Program-made: the position numbers and the translations under genes | Shown: positions 1-7,248 of the stretch, piece by piece | How the letters are laid out: each line of letters opens with the position of its first letter | Position numbering within the stretch: the stretch's first letter is position 1 | Assembly (NCBI GenBank): GCA_025464095.1 | Contig: JAODMF010000014.1 | Span: 1 to 64,000, forward strand | Reading direction: 5' to 3' | DNA: 64,000 nucleotides | Source: Glaciihabitans sp. | GTDB lineage: Bacteria; Actinomycetota; Actinomycetes; Actinomycetales; Microbacteriaceae | The notes under the pieces: model-generated | The model's input: only the letters and a program-made list of their open reading frames with translations | What the model was told of the DNA's origin: nothing | Database searches by the model: none

Positions 1-90
1 GTTCCGGCCATGGTCGGTCTCCCTTTCGTCGCTCTGTGCTTTCACCTCATGCTAATCTTGCTTCTCGGTCCGGAAGTTCACGTGGCCAGC

Positions 91-166
<76 letters not shown>

Positions 167-206
167 CTTCCCAGTAGACAACTCAACCTCTACTAAAACT
201 CGGCGT

Positions 207-740
207 CTACGAATCACTCGCTGCGTCGAGATATGCCCGTATCTCCTCCACCTGAGCCCGCGAGACGCGCCGCGAGGCGATCGTCGACCGGATCAGCAAG
301 GTGGACCCGTTCTCCAGCCGCAGGGACAACATCCAGAGCGAACGCGATTCACGGTACCCGTAAATCAGTCCCCAATACGGCACACGATCACAGCGCCCAA
401 TTTCCCTGACATCCAAACGGTTCGTTCGGAGCCACGAACGCGCAACAAGTTTCCCATCGATTAGCCAAACCCCGAACAGGAGCGATCGCGCGGCAATGAG
501 TACGATGACAGCCACGATTAATCCGAACATAGGCCAGTCCACGCTGGCGGGAGTCGGGCTGACGGTCGTCCCGATCACAGCGCATCCAATTTCAATAATC
601 GCTGAAGGCAGGACCCAATACCGAAGCAACCGTCCCGTCTTGTAGACGTGGATCCGCCGCGCGACGCTCACGGCGCCAGCATACCCATGCCGCCTCCGCC
701 GCAGCGCCAACCGTGCGACATCGAAGTTCGTCCACGTCAT
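207..740 (-). CDS. Membrane protein with PH-like domain
   Basis: The frame encodes a small membrane protein of unknown function. Two adjacent hydrophobic stretches (around WVLPSAIIEIGCAVIG and MFGLIVAVIVLIAARSLLFG) are followed by a beta-rich section with the layout of bacterial PH domains: a GKLVARSW strand, a central charged segment, and a final amphipathic helix near VSRAQVEEIRAYL. The frame stays open to a start at 857, but that would run into the divergent gene at 822. I therefore prefer the internal ATG at 740, although no clear ribosome site marks it. It lies just downstream of the tRNA-Lys, in a region of accessory genes. The fold assignment rests on pattern only. Confidence 0.55.
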   Translation of the reverse strand: MTWTNFDVARLALRRRRHGYAGAVSVARRIHVYKTGRLLRYWVLPSAIIEIGCAVIGTTVSPTPASVDWPMFGLIVAVIVLIAARSLLFGVWLIDGKLVARSWLRTNRLDVREIGRCDRVPYWGLIYGYRESRSLWMLSLRLENGSTLLIRSTIASRRVSRAQVEEIRAYLDAASDS

Positions 741-821
741 CCAGGAGGGAAGCGGCGGCACCGCCTTGATCCCACTAGGGGCATGATTTTCTGCTCGAAC
801 TAATAAGCGAATAGGAACAAC

Positions 822-1106
822 ATGGACTCGGCTCGTATCGATGATGATCATGTCCAATTAGTCGTCACACACGGCGAACTCCAAGCCCTCAGGAGCGCCC
901 TCCTTGAATCGGATGAGGCAATCAGTGACGATGTCGCCCTTTCCGCGCGACTTGGAGTTCCGCGCTGGATGATTCGACGGCTGTGGATTGAAACCGTCTA
1001 CGCGCAGCGCTGGCACCAGCCGGACCCATCCTCCGCTCCCGTGCGCATCAGTGATGATTTCCTCGCGGCCGAGCACGTGCCAGTCCCGCCCGCGGGCCTG
1101 CAATAG
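822..1106 (+). CDS. Small hypothetical protein
   Basis: This is a 94-residue acidic protein with no family that I recognise. The middle (GELQALRSALLES, then LSARLGVPRWMIRRLW) looks alpha-helical and could be a small helix-turn-helix-like fold, but no motif is decisive. A weak purine-rich site (aggaac) stands a few bases before the ATG. It is divergent from the PH-like membrane protein and is followed about 100 bp later by the DUF4037 gene. An overlapping antisense frame (858-1223) is Arg/Gly/Ser-rich and looks like a shadow. Confidence is moderate because only length, start context and composition support it. Confidence 0.45.
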   Translation: MDSARIDDDHVQLVVTHGELQALRSALLESDEAISDDVALSARLGVPRWMIRRLWIETVYAQRWHQPDPSSAPVRISDDFLAAEHVPVPPAGLQ

Positions 1107-1211
1107 CTCGCGTCCCCCGCGGCCGCCACGGCATCTCGGCGCCCTCTCCGCTGTGGCTGCATCGGAACATCCGGATGAGGCCGACCGCGAGGCACTGGAA
1201 TAATTGCGAGG

Positions 1212-2255
1212 GTGTCCGTCCACAGCTGCACCGGAGCCGAACTATCGCGTGGGTTCTTCGATGACTTGGTCAGACCCTTACTTCTAGCGCACCTGCCGGG
1301 AGAATCGTTTGCAGCGGGACGCCTCGGCGCCGGCTCCGATGTGCTCGGCCTGGATGATGAGGTATCTCGTGACCACGACTGGGGACTCCGGCTGAGCGTC
1401 TTCGTCGCTCAGGAAGATCAGATCGACGCGACCGTCCGTCTGCTCGACAACGAGCTCCCAACAGTATTCCGAGGTCTTCCGATCCGATTTGCCTTCACTG
1501 GTGAAACCGCTGCTCGACACCACGTTGAGGTCCAAACTGTTTCAGGTTTCCTGTCAGCGACGATCGGGGTCGATCGGAGCGATCGCCTAACGACGAGTGA
1601 CTGGCTGTCCATCACGGGTCAGGCGGCGTTAGAGGTCACCGCAGGTCCAGTCTTCTTCGACGGCAACGGTGAACTCGGCCGTGCTCGCGATGCTCTTGCT
1701 TGGTACCCGGAGGACCTCTGGCGGTATGTCATCGCATGCGACTGGGCCCGGCTCTCTCAGGAGATGCCGTTCCTGGGTCGAGCAGCCTACGTCGGCGATG
1801 AAGCCGGCTCCCGAGTGATTGGCGCCCGGCTGGCACAGATCATCATGCACCTGACGTTCCTGCTCGAGCGACACTGGCCCCCTTACTCGAAGTGGTTTGG
1901 AACGCTGTGGGGCGCACTGGCAGATGCGGGAGAGCTGCGCCCCTTCTTGGAGGCGATGCTCTCCGGCGCCGACCACGCTGCGCGGCAAGCAGGTATGGCT
2001 GCGGCGCTCGAGGTATTGCTCGCACGCCAGAACCGACTTGGATTGAGCGAGGCCGCACACGCGACCGTCCCGTTTTGGGATCGCCCCTATCTGCACCCGG
2101 CGCCAGAAATCACAGATCAGCTCCTCGCGGGGATTGTGAACCAGGAAGTGCGTGCACTGCCGCTCGGTCTCGGGTCAATCGAGCAGCGAACAGACAACGT
2201 CGATCTGCTCGTGTCGCCGCAGCTGCGACGTCAGTTCATCCGCGACCGTTCGTAA
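1212..2255 (+). CDS. DUF4037 domain-containing protein
   Basis: A protein of 347 residues beginning with GTG. Near residues 38-58 it has a Gly-rich GAGSDVLGLDD stretch followed by SRDHDWGLR, which resembles the nucleotidyltransferase-like motif of DUF4037 proteins. The C-terminal half is helical, with a conserved-looking tract around residues 200-260. The family has no firmly established biochemical role known to me; the N-terminal G-S and D-H-D-W-G residues are compatible with a minimal nucleotidyltransferase fold. The gene sits between the tRNA-Lys accessory genes and a phage-like remnant and is probably transcribed alone. Confidence 0.75.
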   Translation: MSVHSCTGAELSRGFFDDLVRPLLLAHLPGESFAAGRLGAGSDVLGLDDEVSRDHDWGLRLSVFVAQEDQIDATVRLLDNELPTVFRGLPIRFAFTGETAARHHVEVQTVSGFLSATIGVDRSDRLTTSDWLSITGQAALEVTAGPVFFDGNGELGRARDALAWYPEDLWRYVIACDWARLSQEMPFLGRAAYVGDEAGSRVIGARLAQIIMHLTFLLERHWPPYSKWFGTLWGALADAGELRPFLEAMLSGADHAARQAGMAAALEVLLARQNRLGLSEAAHATVPFWDRPYLHPAPEITDQLLAGIVNQEVRALPLGLGSIEQRTDNVDLLVSPQLRRQFIRDRS

Positions 2256-2368
2256 CGTACGTCCCGAAGCCGGTCAGCGGCGGGCACAGATCATTCAGTA
2301 TGAACACTGCGGCCGAATCGCAGTCTGGTGCCGTGAAGACGTATGAAGAATCCCGCGAGGGTGCCTGA

Positions 2369-2617
2369 GCATGTCTCCGGCGCGGGCATTTCGCCAATAC
2401 CAGTCCAGCGATCCATCCCGATCTGGTTCGGCGCCCGTTCAACTCCAGCCTTCTTACTGACAGCCGCGGTGGCTTTGATCTGACCTAACGCGAAAACGTA
2501 CTCGCCAGCACGCCCTCCGAGGACTACGTTGGCAGCGTCAGCACTGTGATTTGGGACGCCCCCGGTAGGCACGTCGCCACTGGGCGCGGCCCCGTGGCCT
2601 CCCGCAAGCTGAGCTAG
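2369..2617 (+). pseudogene. Decayed phage-like gene fragment
   Basis: This fills most of the 375-bp gap between the DUF4037 gene and the small ORF at 2631. One frame is open from 2369 to an in-frame TAA at 2486-2488, then open again for 42 GC3-rich codons to TAG at 2615-2617. The second part reads like a genuine protein tail (PSEDYVGSVSTVIWDAPG). No good start codon is visible. Its position immediately before a lysin-type peptidase suggests a phage structural gene that lost its start and gained a stop. An antisense frame (2291-2794) is also open here, so the call is tentative. Confidence 0.3.
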
Positions 2618-2630
2618 AAAGAAGCACCCC

Positions 2631-2849
2631 GTGGCTACCGGACTTGGATTCTTCGACGCAGAGGGCGTCTGCCAGGTTGGCGACGTTCCCGCGCGGGGGA
2701 TCAGCAGTCCGATCAATCGGATGACCGCGTACGCGACCACCACGCTCGCCGCCGCCCTCACGGCCTTGACGAACTTCGATATCACGATCCGCAACGCCGC
2801 CGGGCACGTGGTCCGCGCCGGCAGGCGGATTCAACTTAGGAACGGCTGA
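2631..2849 (+). CDS. Small protein preceding phage-type peptidase
   Basis: A 72-residue protein starting at GTG behind a weak gaaagaag site. Its TGA overlaps the ATG of the downstream M15 peptidase, implying translational coupling. Third positions are strongly G/C, which supports this strand over the competing antisense frame. The residues TAYATTTLAAALTAL form a helix that might be membrane-associated, followed by a short beta-like tail (DITIRNAAGHVVRAG). I do not recognise the family. In phage modules a small protein just before the lysin is often a holin or tail component, but nothing here proves either. Confidence 0.45.
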   Translation: MATGLGFFDAEGVCQVGDVPARGISSPINRMTAYATTTLAAALTALTNFDITIRNAAGHVVRAGRRIQLRNG

Positions 2850-3568
2850 TGGCTCACCGCAATGGGTTCATACCGAGCAGGGACCGCAACACAATTCCCG
2901 GAACGTCGATGACAGCCCTCATCGCCTCGGTGAATGCGTTCCTGCGGATGCAGGCCGCGGCGCGCAGGGAGGGAGTGCGCGTGTACGTGATCGGACCGAT
3001 TGGCGCGTACCGCAACTGGTTCGTCCAGGTCCGACTGCAGCTGCGCCGCTGGTGGAAGCGCTACAACGTGGATCCGCTCCTCGGGGTGCACATCGCGCCA
3101 CCAGGAAGCTCGAACCACGGGTTCGGTGTAGCTCTCGACATTGGGACCTCAGACGTAGCGTGGCTCCGCGCGAACATGCACCGGTTCGGGTTCTCCCTGC
3201 CGTTCGGCAACGCCGACCGCAACCACTACCTCCACGACGGCCACACCGCCGGTACAGCGCTGGCATCCGTAACCAGCTCAACTCATCCAGTCACGATCCC
3301 CGAGGAGACACTCATGCGAATCCACAGTCCTCATCACTGGTACAACGTCGGCGAGACAACCATCGTCGAAGTGAATCAGGACACCGCTCGCGCTTTCAAC
3401 GCCGGCAACAACGGCGTGCCCTACTCCGATGTCACGAGCACTGAAGCGAAGCGGATCTTCAACGCCGTTGCCAAGGCCGCCACGAAGTCCAACGCGGCGC
3501 TCATCGACGCGATGGCGGCCGAGGAGAACGACGGGGACGATCTTCCCGATGAGAACGGAACACCATAA
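2849..3568 (+). CDS. M15-type D-Ala/L-Ala peptidase (endolysin-like)
   Basis: A protein of 239 residues, presumably a zinc peptidase that cleaves peptidoglycan stem peptides. The diagnostic signature is GSSNHGFGVALDIG near residues 89-102, the SxHxxGxAxD metal-binding motif of M15 (VanY / phage L-alanyl-D-glutamate) peptidases. A second zinc-ligand candidate lies in the NHYLHD segment about 30 residues later. The C-terminal 90 residues after the catalytic domain are less conserved in look and may be a cell-wall or capsid-binding part. The protein has no signal peptide, as expected for a phage lysin that relies on a holin. It overlaps the upstream small gene by one base. With the broken gene before it, the simplest reading is a prophage remnant. 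Confidence 0.75.
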   Translation: MAHRNGFIPSRDRNTIPGTSMTALIASVNAFLRMQAAARREGVRVYVIGPIGAYRNWFVQVRLQLRRWWKRYNVDPLLGVHIAPPGSSNHGFGVALDIGTSDVAWLRANMHRFGFSLPFGNADRNHYLHDGHTAGTALASVTSSTHPVTIPEETLMRIHSPHHWYNVGETTIVEVNQDTARAFNAGNNGVPYSDVTSTEAKRIFNAVAKAATKSNAALIDAMAAEENDGDDLPDENGTP

Positions 3569-3610
3569 CCAAGGTGCTCATCTCCGAACCGCGTTTCGCC
3601 CTTCGGGTGG

Positions 3611-4042
3611 TTGAATGATGGCATGAAGTCGAGATTAATTCGTGAAACCGTTCACCTAGGGCTCTTTGGGCTCGCCGTGGCGGTGGCCTTGGGCCTCTCG
3701 GGCTGCACCTCCGAACTACAGGTTCTTTGCCATCCGTCGATCGCGGTGACCAACAGCGAGCTCGTTCTAGGCGAATCGGCGTCGATCTCGGTCGATACTT
3801 GCGCAAGCGCAACGTCCTACGTCTATCTGACAAAACCCGCTGTCCCTCTAAAGCCAGGAGAGATCCGCGCGGATGACTCGTCGCTGCCGAGCGCTCTCGC
3901 GACCGCCCCGTCGACCCAACTGCGTGTTCCCACGCGATTCCGAACGGGCAAAGCGAAACTCATTTTGGTCCCCGACGGGAAGATGCCGAAATGCATCGAA
4001 GAATGCGGCTACCCCGAGGTCGACGTCACCATCGTGAACTAG
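3611..4042 (+). CDS. Putative secreted lipoprotein
   Basis: A 143-residue protein with a lipoprotein signal peptide: basic N-terminus (MKSRLIRE), a hydrophobic core (LGLFGLAVAVALGL) and a lipobox L-S-G-C ending at about Cys32. The mature part is a short beta-rich domain with several cysteines (VLCHP, DTCAS, KCIEECG), possibly disulfide bonded outside the cell. An alternative ATG lies four codons downstream at 3623 and gives a more typical signal peptide. I do not recognise the mature domain. It follows the phage-like peptidase and may be the last gene of the accessory stretch next to tRNA-Lys. Confidence 0.65.
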   Translation: MNDGMKSRLIRETVHLGLFGLAVAVALGLSGCTSELQVLCHPSIAVTNSELVLGESASISVDTCASATSYVYLTKPAVPLKPGEIRADDSSLPSALATAPSTQLRVPTRFRTGKAKLILVPDGKMPKCIEECGYPEVDVTIVN

Positions 4043-4109
4043 GCAGGCCGCGAAATCACTGAGGCCGGCTGCTTTCTGCACGTGAAGAGGTCGAGGTGCG
4101 CCCGAGTGC

Positions 4110-4520
4110 TCAGGCCGTAGCCGCCTGCGCGATCCGGACGGTGTTGCCCGAGGGGTCGCGGAACGCGCAGTCGCGCGGGCCCCACGGCTGGTCGATGGGC
4201 TCCTGGAGAACCTCGGCCCCGGATGCGCGCACGGCCTCGAAGGTCGCGTCAATGTCGTCGGAGCGAAACACGAGCGTCGGCAGAACGCCCTTGGTGAGCA
4301 GCTCCTGCATCGCGTCACCGTCGGCCTGCGAGCGGCCAGCATGGGGGACGGACAGCACGATGCCGAGGCCCGGTTGCGCGTCGCTGCCAAGCGTGACCCA
4401 GCGGAAGTTGCCGGAAGCCACGTCGTTCTGCACATCGAGACCGAGCGCGTCCCGGTAGAAGGTGAGTGACTCGTCGACATCGGTGACGGTGATGTTGGTG
4501 TACTGGAGTTCGATTGTCAT
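4110..4520 (-). CDS. VOC family (glyoxalase/bleomycin-resistance) protein
   Basis: A 136-residue protein made of two beta-alpha-beta-beta-beta repeats of the vicinal oxygen chelate fold. Typical features are the opening strand (LQYTNITVTD), the phrase DVDESLTFYRDALGLDV, a middle block (FRSDDIDATFEAVRASGAEVL) and the closing PWGPRDCAFRDPSGNTVRI, which carries the usual D-P-x-G-N turn. Family members bind a metal and include glyoxalases, dioxygenases and antibiotic-binding proteins, so the substrate cannot be inferred. It is probably a single-gene unit; the neighbouring transporter on the same strand begins 600 bp upstream. Confidence 0.9.
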   Translation of the reverse strand: MTIELQYTNITVTDVDESLTFYRDALGLDVQNDVASGNFRWVTLGSDAQPGLGIVLSVPHAGRSQADGDAMQELLTKGVLPTLVFRSDDIDATFEAVRASGAEVLQEPIDQPWGPRDCAFRDPSGNTVRIAQAATA

Positions 4521-4600
4521 GTTCGGACTCTATTCCGCGGCCACACGTGGCGCTTCTTCGATCCTGCCCGATGGTTCTGCGAGCCAGCGAGCGGTCTCAC

Positions 4601-5200
4601 TCAGGGGATCGCACCATCCCGGCGCTCGGCTCGCGCAGCCCGCCAGACGGCGCGCGCCGCATCCGCATTCAGCAGGCCGATTGCGATTCCGACGATGATG
4701 TCGGGCCATCCGGAGTTCAGCCACAGCGTTACAGCCGCGGCCGCGATGATCGCCACATTCGCGAGCGAGTCGTTGCGGGCAGACAGCCACGCCGCCCGTA
4801 CCAGGCTGCCGGAGCGACCGCGGTGCCGGGCGAGGATGAACGCAGCCGAAAGGTTCACCGCGAGCGCTCCGAAGGCGGTCAGCGAGAGAGCGGCGACGTT
4901 TGGTGGAGACGGCGCAAGGATTTTCGCGATCGCGATATAGATGGTCGCCAATGCCGGAACGAGGATCACGAAGGCCAGCACATGCCCGACGGTGGAGCGC
5001 CTCTTCAGCGACCACGCCACCGCGAAGAAGATCAGCAGGTTGATGCTCGTGTCCTCGAGAAAGTCCACGCTGTCGGCGAGCAGGGATACCGATCCGATGA
5101 GCTGGGCGACGATGAACTCGATGACGAAGTAGGCGCCGTTGAGGATGGCCACGATCAGAACCGCCCGGCGGAATGACCTGTCGTCGGATGCGGGGATCAT
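4601..5200 (-). CDS. Short cation transporter (CDF-like)
   Basis: A 199-residue membrane protein with five to six predicted transmembrane helices. The segment SVSLLADSVDFLEDTSINL around residues 36-54 corresponds to the TM2 metal site of cation diffusion facilitators, with acidic residues (D-S-V-D) where the family has HxxxD or DxxxD. The later SARNDSLANVAII resembles the TM5 site. Members usually reach about 300 residues and end in a cytoplasmic domain; this one stops after the membrane part, so it belongs to a short subgroup or has lost that domain. Zinc or another divalent ion is the likely substrate by family knowledge. It is divergent from hsp20, 175 bp away. Confidence 0.8.
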   Translation of the reverse strand: MIPASDDRSFRRAVLIVAILNGAYFVIEFIVAQLIGSVSLLADSVDFLEDTSINLLIFFAVAWSLKRRSTVGHVLAFVILVPALATIYIAIAKILAPSPPNVAALSLTAFGALAVNLSAAFILARHRGRSGSLVRAAWLSARNDSLANVAIIAAAAVTLWLNSGWPDIIVGIAIGLLNADAARAVWRAARAERRDGAIP

Positions 5201-5290
5201 CCGCTAAGCCTGTCGATCCCGAGGCCGGCGTGCAAATCTGTCCGCGGCGTCGGCAGCCACGATTATCGGCGAATTTCAAGGGTCGGAATC

Positions 5291-5350
5291 TTGGCGTCTG
5301 TCGGCCAACTTGCTACCATTTTTCTAGTAGTTGAGTCATAGTGACTCAAG
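5291..5350 (+). promoter_or_regulatory. hsp20 promoter with HAIR (HspR) operator
   Basis: A -35-like TTGGCG (5291-5296) and -10-like TACCAT (5314-5319) are separated by 17 bp. Just downstream, 5330-5350 carries TTGAGT-N7-ACTCAAG, an inverted repeat matching the HspR-associated inverted repeat consensus CTTGAGT-N7-ACTCAAG at all but one base. Such a site over the transcription start would let HspR repress hsp20 until heat shock. The promoter boxes are inferred; the repeat is seen directly. Confidence 0.75.
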
Positions 5351-5374
5351 TTCAGGGAAAGGGGAATTTTCATT

Positions 5375-5806
5375 ATGGCCATGTCATTTGATCCTTTCAG
5401 CGAGCTCGACAGGCTCACGGGAAGCCTCCTCCAGTTCCGGCCCGGACCGCGCTTCATGCCGGTCGACCTGTACCGGGATGGCGACCGCTACGTGCTGAAC
5501 GCTGACCTGCCCGGAATTGACCCCGGGTCGGTGGATGTCGACGTAGACGGCCAGTTATTGACCATTCGCGCGCAGCGCACGGCCGCGAGCCACGAGAACG
5601 CGAAGTGGTTGTCGCAGGAGCGGCCGCACGGAACCTACCTCCGCCAGTTCAGCCTCGGCGAGGGAGTCAACTCCGAGGGCATCAGCGCCCACTACGACAA
5701 TGGCGTGCTGAGCGTCATCATCCCGGTCAGCGAGAAGGCCAAGCCGCGCAAGATCGCGGTGTCAGCCGCAGCCACATCCACGGAGCACGGATCCATCACC
5801 GCCTGA
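5375..5806 (+). CDS. Hsp20/alpha-crystallin family chaperone
   Basis: A small heat-shock protein of 143 residues, an ATP-independent holdase. The alpha-crystallin domain spans about residues 33-130: it begins with MPVDLYRDGDRYVLNADLPGIDPGSVDVDVDG-type strands and ends with the typical block around ISAHYDNGVLSVIIPV, where the A-x-x-x-N-G-V-L motif is clear. The following KPRKIAV is the usual C-terminal I-x-V-like anchor. The start at 5375 follows a purine-rich ribosome site (agggaaagggg). The operator immediately upstream is a HAIR element, so heat induction through HspR is likely. A strong hairpin closes the gene. Confidence 0.95.
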   Translation: MAMSFDPFSELDRLTGSLLQFRPGPRFMPVDLYRDGDRYVLNADLPGIDPGSVDVDVDGQLLTIRAQRTAASHENAKWLSQERPHGTYLRQFSLGEGVNSEGISAHYDNGVLSVIIPVSEKAKPRKIAVSAAATSTEHGSITA

Positions 5807-5818
5807 CCGTTGGTCACG

Positions 5819-5847
5819 AGGGGTCGGCCGTCTCGGCCGGCCCCTTT
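5819..5847 (+). terminator. Rho-independent-like terminator of hsp20
   Basis: A GC-rich hairpin of 12 bp (5819-5830 with 5834-5845, one G-T pair) with a 3-base loop starts 12 bases after the hsp20 stop codon and is followed by a short T run. Confidence 0.7.
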
Positions 5848-6007
5848 GTGGCGCCCCAATTCCGGGGCGATTGACAACGGCCAGTGGACGAGGCGAGGAT
5901 CGCCGCGTAAATTCAGTCCGTCGTATCCGATTCGTTACCAACACGAAGCAAGCGTGAGTCACTCAGGAGAACCTGCATGCCCCACCCCAGCGAACCCGGT
6001 GCACAGC

Positions 6008-6205
6008 ATGTCGTTTTCTGAGGAGTTCCGGTCGGTGACCTGTCCCGTGTGCAGCGAATCGGCCGTCGCGCACTTCTCGCCGTGGACCCCGCGGTCACCC
6101 GCTGGCATGCGCGGGTTCGTCGAACTGGACTGCCCGAACGGTTGCGGTGACGCCGCCGGGCCGCATGCCGCGATGATGGGCTCCATGTTCGACGCCCAGG
6201 CCTGA
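6008..6205 (+). CDS. Small zinc-ribbon-like protein
   Basis: A 65-residue protein with two cysteine pairs, CPVCSES near residues 12-18 and CPNGCG near 43-48, spaced like a zinc ribbon. The function is unknown. The start is uncertain: the ATG at 6008 lacks a good ribosome site, while a GTG at 5954 in the same frame would add 18 residues. A separate ATG at 5977 has the best ribosome site (aggaga) but opens only a 14-codon frame overlapping this start, which could be a leader peptide or chance. The gene lies alone between hsp20 and the YbaK-like gene. Confidence 0.6.
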   Translation: MSFSEEFRSVTCPVCSESAVAHFSPWTPRSPAGMRGFVELDCPNGCGDAAGPHAAMMGSMFDAQA

Positions 6206-6280
6206 GGCGAATACTCGGTTAGCCGAGGAATCGGCTGGGTTTGACCAGCAGCTGTTGGGTAGTGGCAGTTGAATAGGGGC

Positions 6281-6829
6281 ATGGGAATCTTCACGCTGGG
6301 CTCGCTGACTACCGTTGCCGCCGCCGAGCGCCCGGACCTTCTCGGTCCGACCGTGCTCGCCGAACTCGATCGGCTCGGACTGCTGGACGCGGTCGGCGTC
6401 GTCGGCATCGATGCGGTGATGTCCGACACGGCCTCCACCCGGGAGCACTACGGCCTCGACCTTCACACGCTGGCGAACTGCGTCGTTGTCTCCGGCAAGC
6501 GCGACGGCGTGGAGAAGATGGCCGCCTGCCTGATCCCGGCCACCACGCGGGCCGACGTCAACGGCATCGTTCGGCATGAGCTCGACGTTCGAAAGGCATC
6601 CTTCCTCTCCCAGGATCGTGCCGTCGAGCTGACCGGCATGGAGCCCGGCGGAATCACGCCGATCGGGTTGCCCGAGGACTGGCCGGTGTTCGTGGATGAC
6701 GCGGTCATCAACACGGGGCTGGTCATGATTGGTTCCGGGGTGCGTCGCTCGAAGCTCATCGTTCGCGGCGCCGACCTGGTCGCGTTCCCTGCCGTGCGCG
6801 TGATTGCCGGGCTCGGTAAGGGCGACTAG
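6281..6829 (+). CDS. YbaK/EbsC-type aminoacyl-tRNA deacylase
   Basis: A 182-residue protein of the YbaK/ProX editing-domain family, which hydrolyses mischarged aminoacyl-tRNAs such as Cys- or Ala-tRNA(Pro). The core reads CVVVSGKRDGVEKMAACLIPATTRADV (quoted in part: VVVSGKRDGVEKMA), with the conserved lysine after the second strand. Later blocks are KASFLSQDRAVELTGMEPGG and the closing GSGVRRSKLIV strand, all in the family order. The ATG at 6281 with the aggggc site just upstream is preferred to an earlier TTG. It is a stand-alone editing factor, not fused to a synthetase. The 60-residue N-terminus before the core is a usual extension in actinobacteria. Confidence 0.85.
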   Translation: MGIFTLGSLTTVAAAERPDLLGPTVLAELDRLGLLDAVGVVGIDAVMSDTASTREHYGLDLHTLANCVVVSGKRDGVEKMAACLIPATTRADVNGIVRHELDVRKASFLSQDRAVELTGMEPGGITPIGLPEDWPVFVDDAVINTGLVMIGSGVRRSKLIVRGADLVAFPAVRVIAGLGKGD

Positions 6830-6857
6830 CGAGAGCGGTAGGAAGCGCCCCCGCCGA

Positions 6858-7121
6858 CTAGTCGGTCAGGCGCGCGGAGGTGAGCGACGGTGTCTCGACG
6901 CGAATCGAGACGTCCCAGGCGATCGCCTCGGCGATGGTTTCGCTGAACAGCGCGTCGCCGTTGTCGGAGCGAAGCGTGATGGCGAACGAGCCTCCCGGCC
7001 CGACCATCCGCAGAATCCGCGCCCGCACGAGATCGTAAACAACCTGCTGCAGGTCGTCGTCGGCGATCGGCTCGGCCGTGGCGATAGCCCACAGATCGCG
7101 GACAGTGCTGGTGGATGCCAC
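6858..7121 (-). CDS. Small hypothetical protein
   Basis: An 87-residue protein with no recognised family. It starts with ATG behind a plausible ribosome site (gaaagg about 10 bases upstream). The sequence has a helical N-terminal half (IADDDLQQVVYDLVRARILRMV) followed by a beta hairpin (GSFAITLRSDNGDALFSETI) and a last strand, which resembles a compact alpha/beta fold. It is convergent with the YbaK-like gene. The gene upstream on the same strand is the permease, separated from it by a strong terminator hairpin, so it is probably expressed from its own promoter within 7122-7187. Confidence 0.5.
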   Translation of the reverse strand: MASTSTVRDLWAIATAEPIADDDLQQVVYDLVRARILRMVGPGGSFAITLRSDNGDALFSETIAEAIAWDVSIRVETPSLTSARLTD

Positions 7122-7187
7122 GGGCGCGCCTTTCGTCGAGTTGGTTCATTGTGTTGCCGCCCGCCTTTTAGGCCATGCAGACACGCC

Positions 7188-7230
7188 GAAGGGCCTCCCC
7201 CCGACAGCCCAGGTCGGGGAGAGGCCCTTC
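7188..7230 (-). terminator. Terminator of the permease gene
   Basis: Two 18-base arms (7188-7205 and 7213-7230) pair with one mismatch around a 7-base loop, giving a very stable hairpin 19 bases beyond the permease stop codon. There is no strong T tract on either strand, so termination could be Rho-assisted. Confidence 0.65.
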
Positions 7231-7248
7231 TCGAACGCGGTGCAGCTG

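Noticed and set aside
858-1223. Antisense 121-codon frame over the gene at 822-1106
   Set aside because: Arg/Gly/Ser-rich composition typical of shadow frames, with no ribosome site or family resemblance.
2291-2794. Antisense open frame of 167 codons with a hydrophobic start
   Set aside because: It overlaps the + strand frame at 2631-2849, whose third positions are strongly G/C and which couples to the M15 gene; the hydrophobic start is the complement of that helix. Not fully excluded for the part before 2630.
5977-6021. 14-codon frame with a good ribosome site before the zinc-ribbon gene
   Set aside because: Too short to call as a gene without conservation; could be a leader peptide but gives no recognisable control signal.
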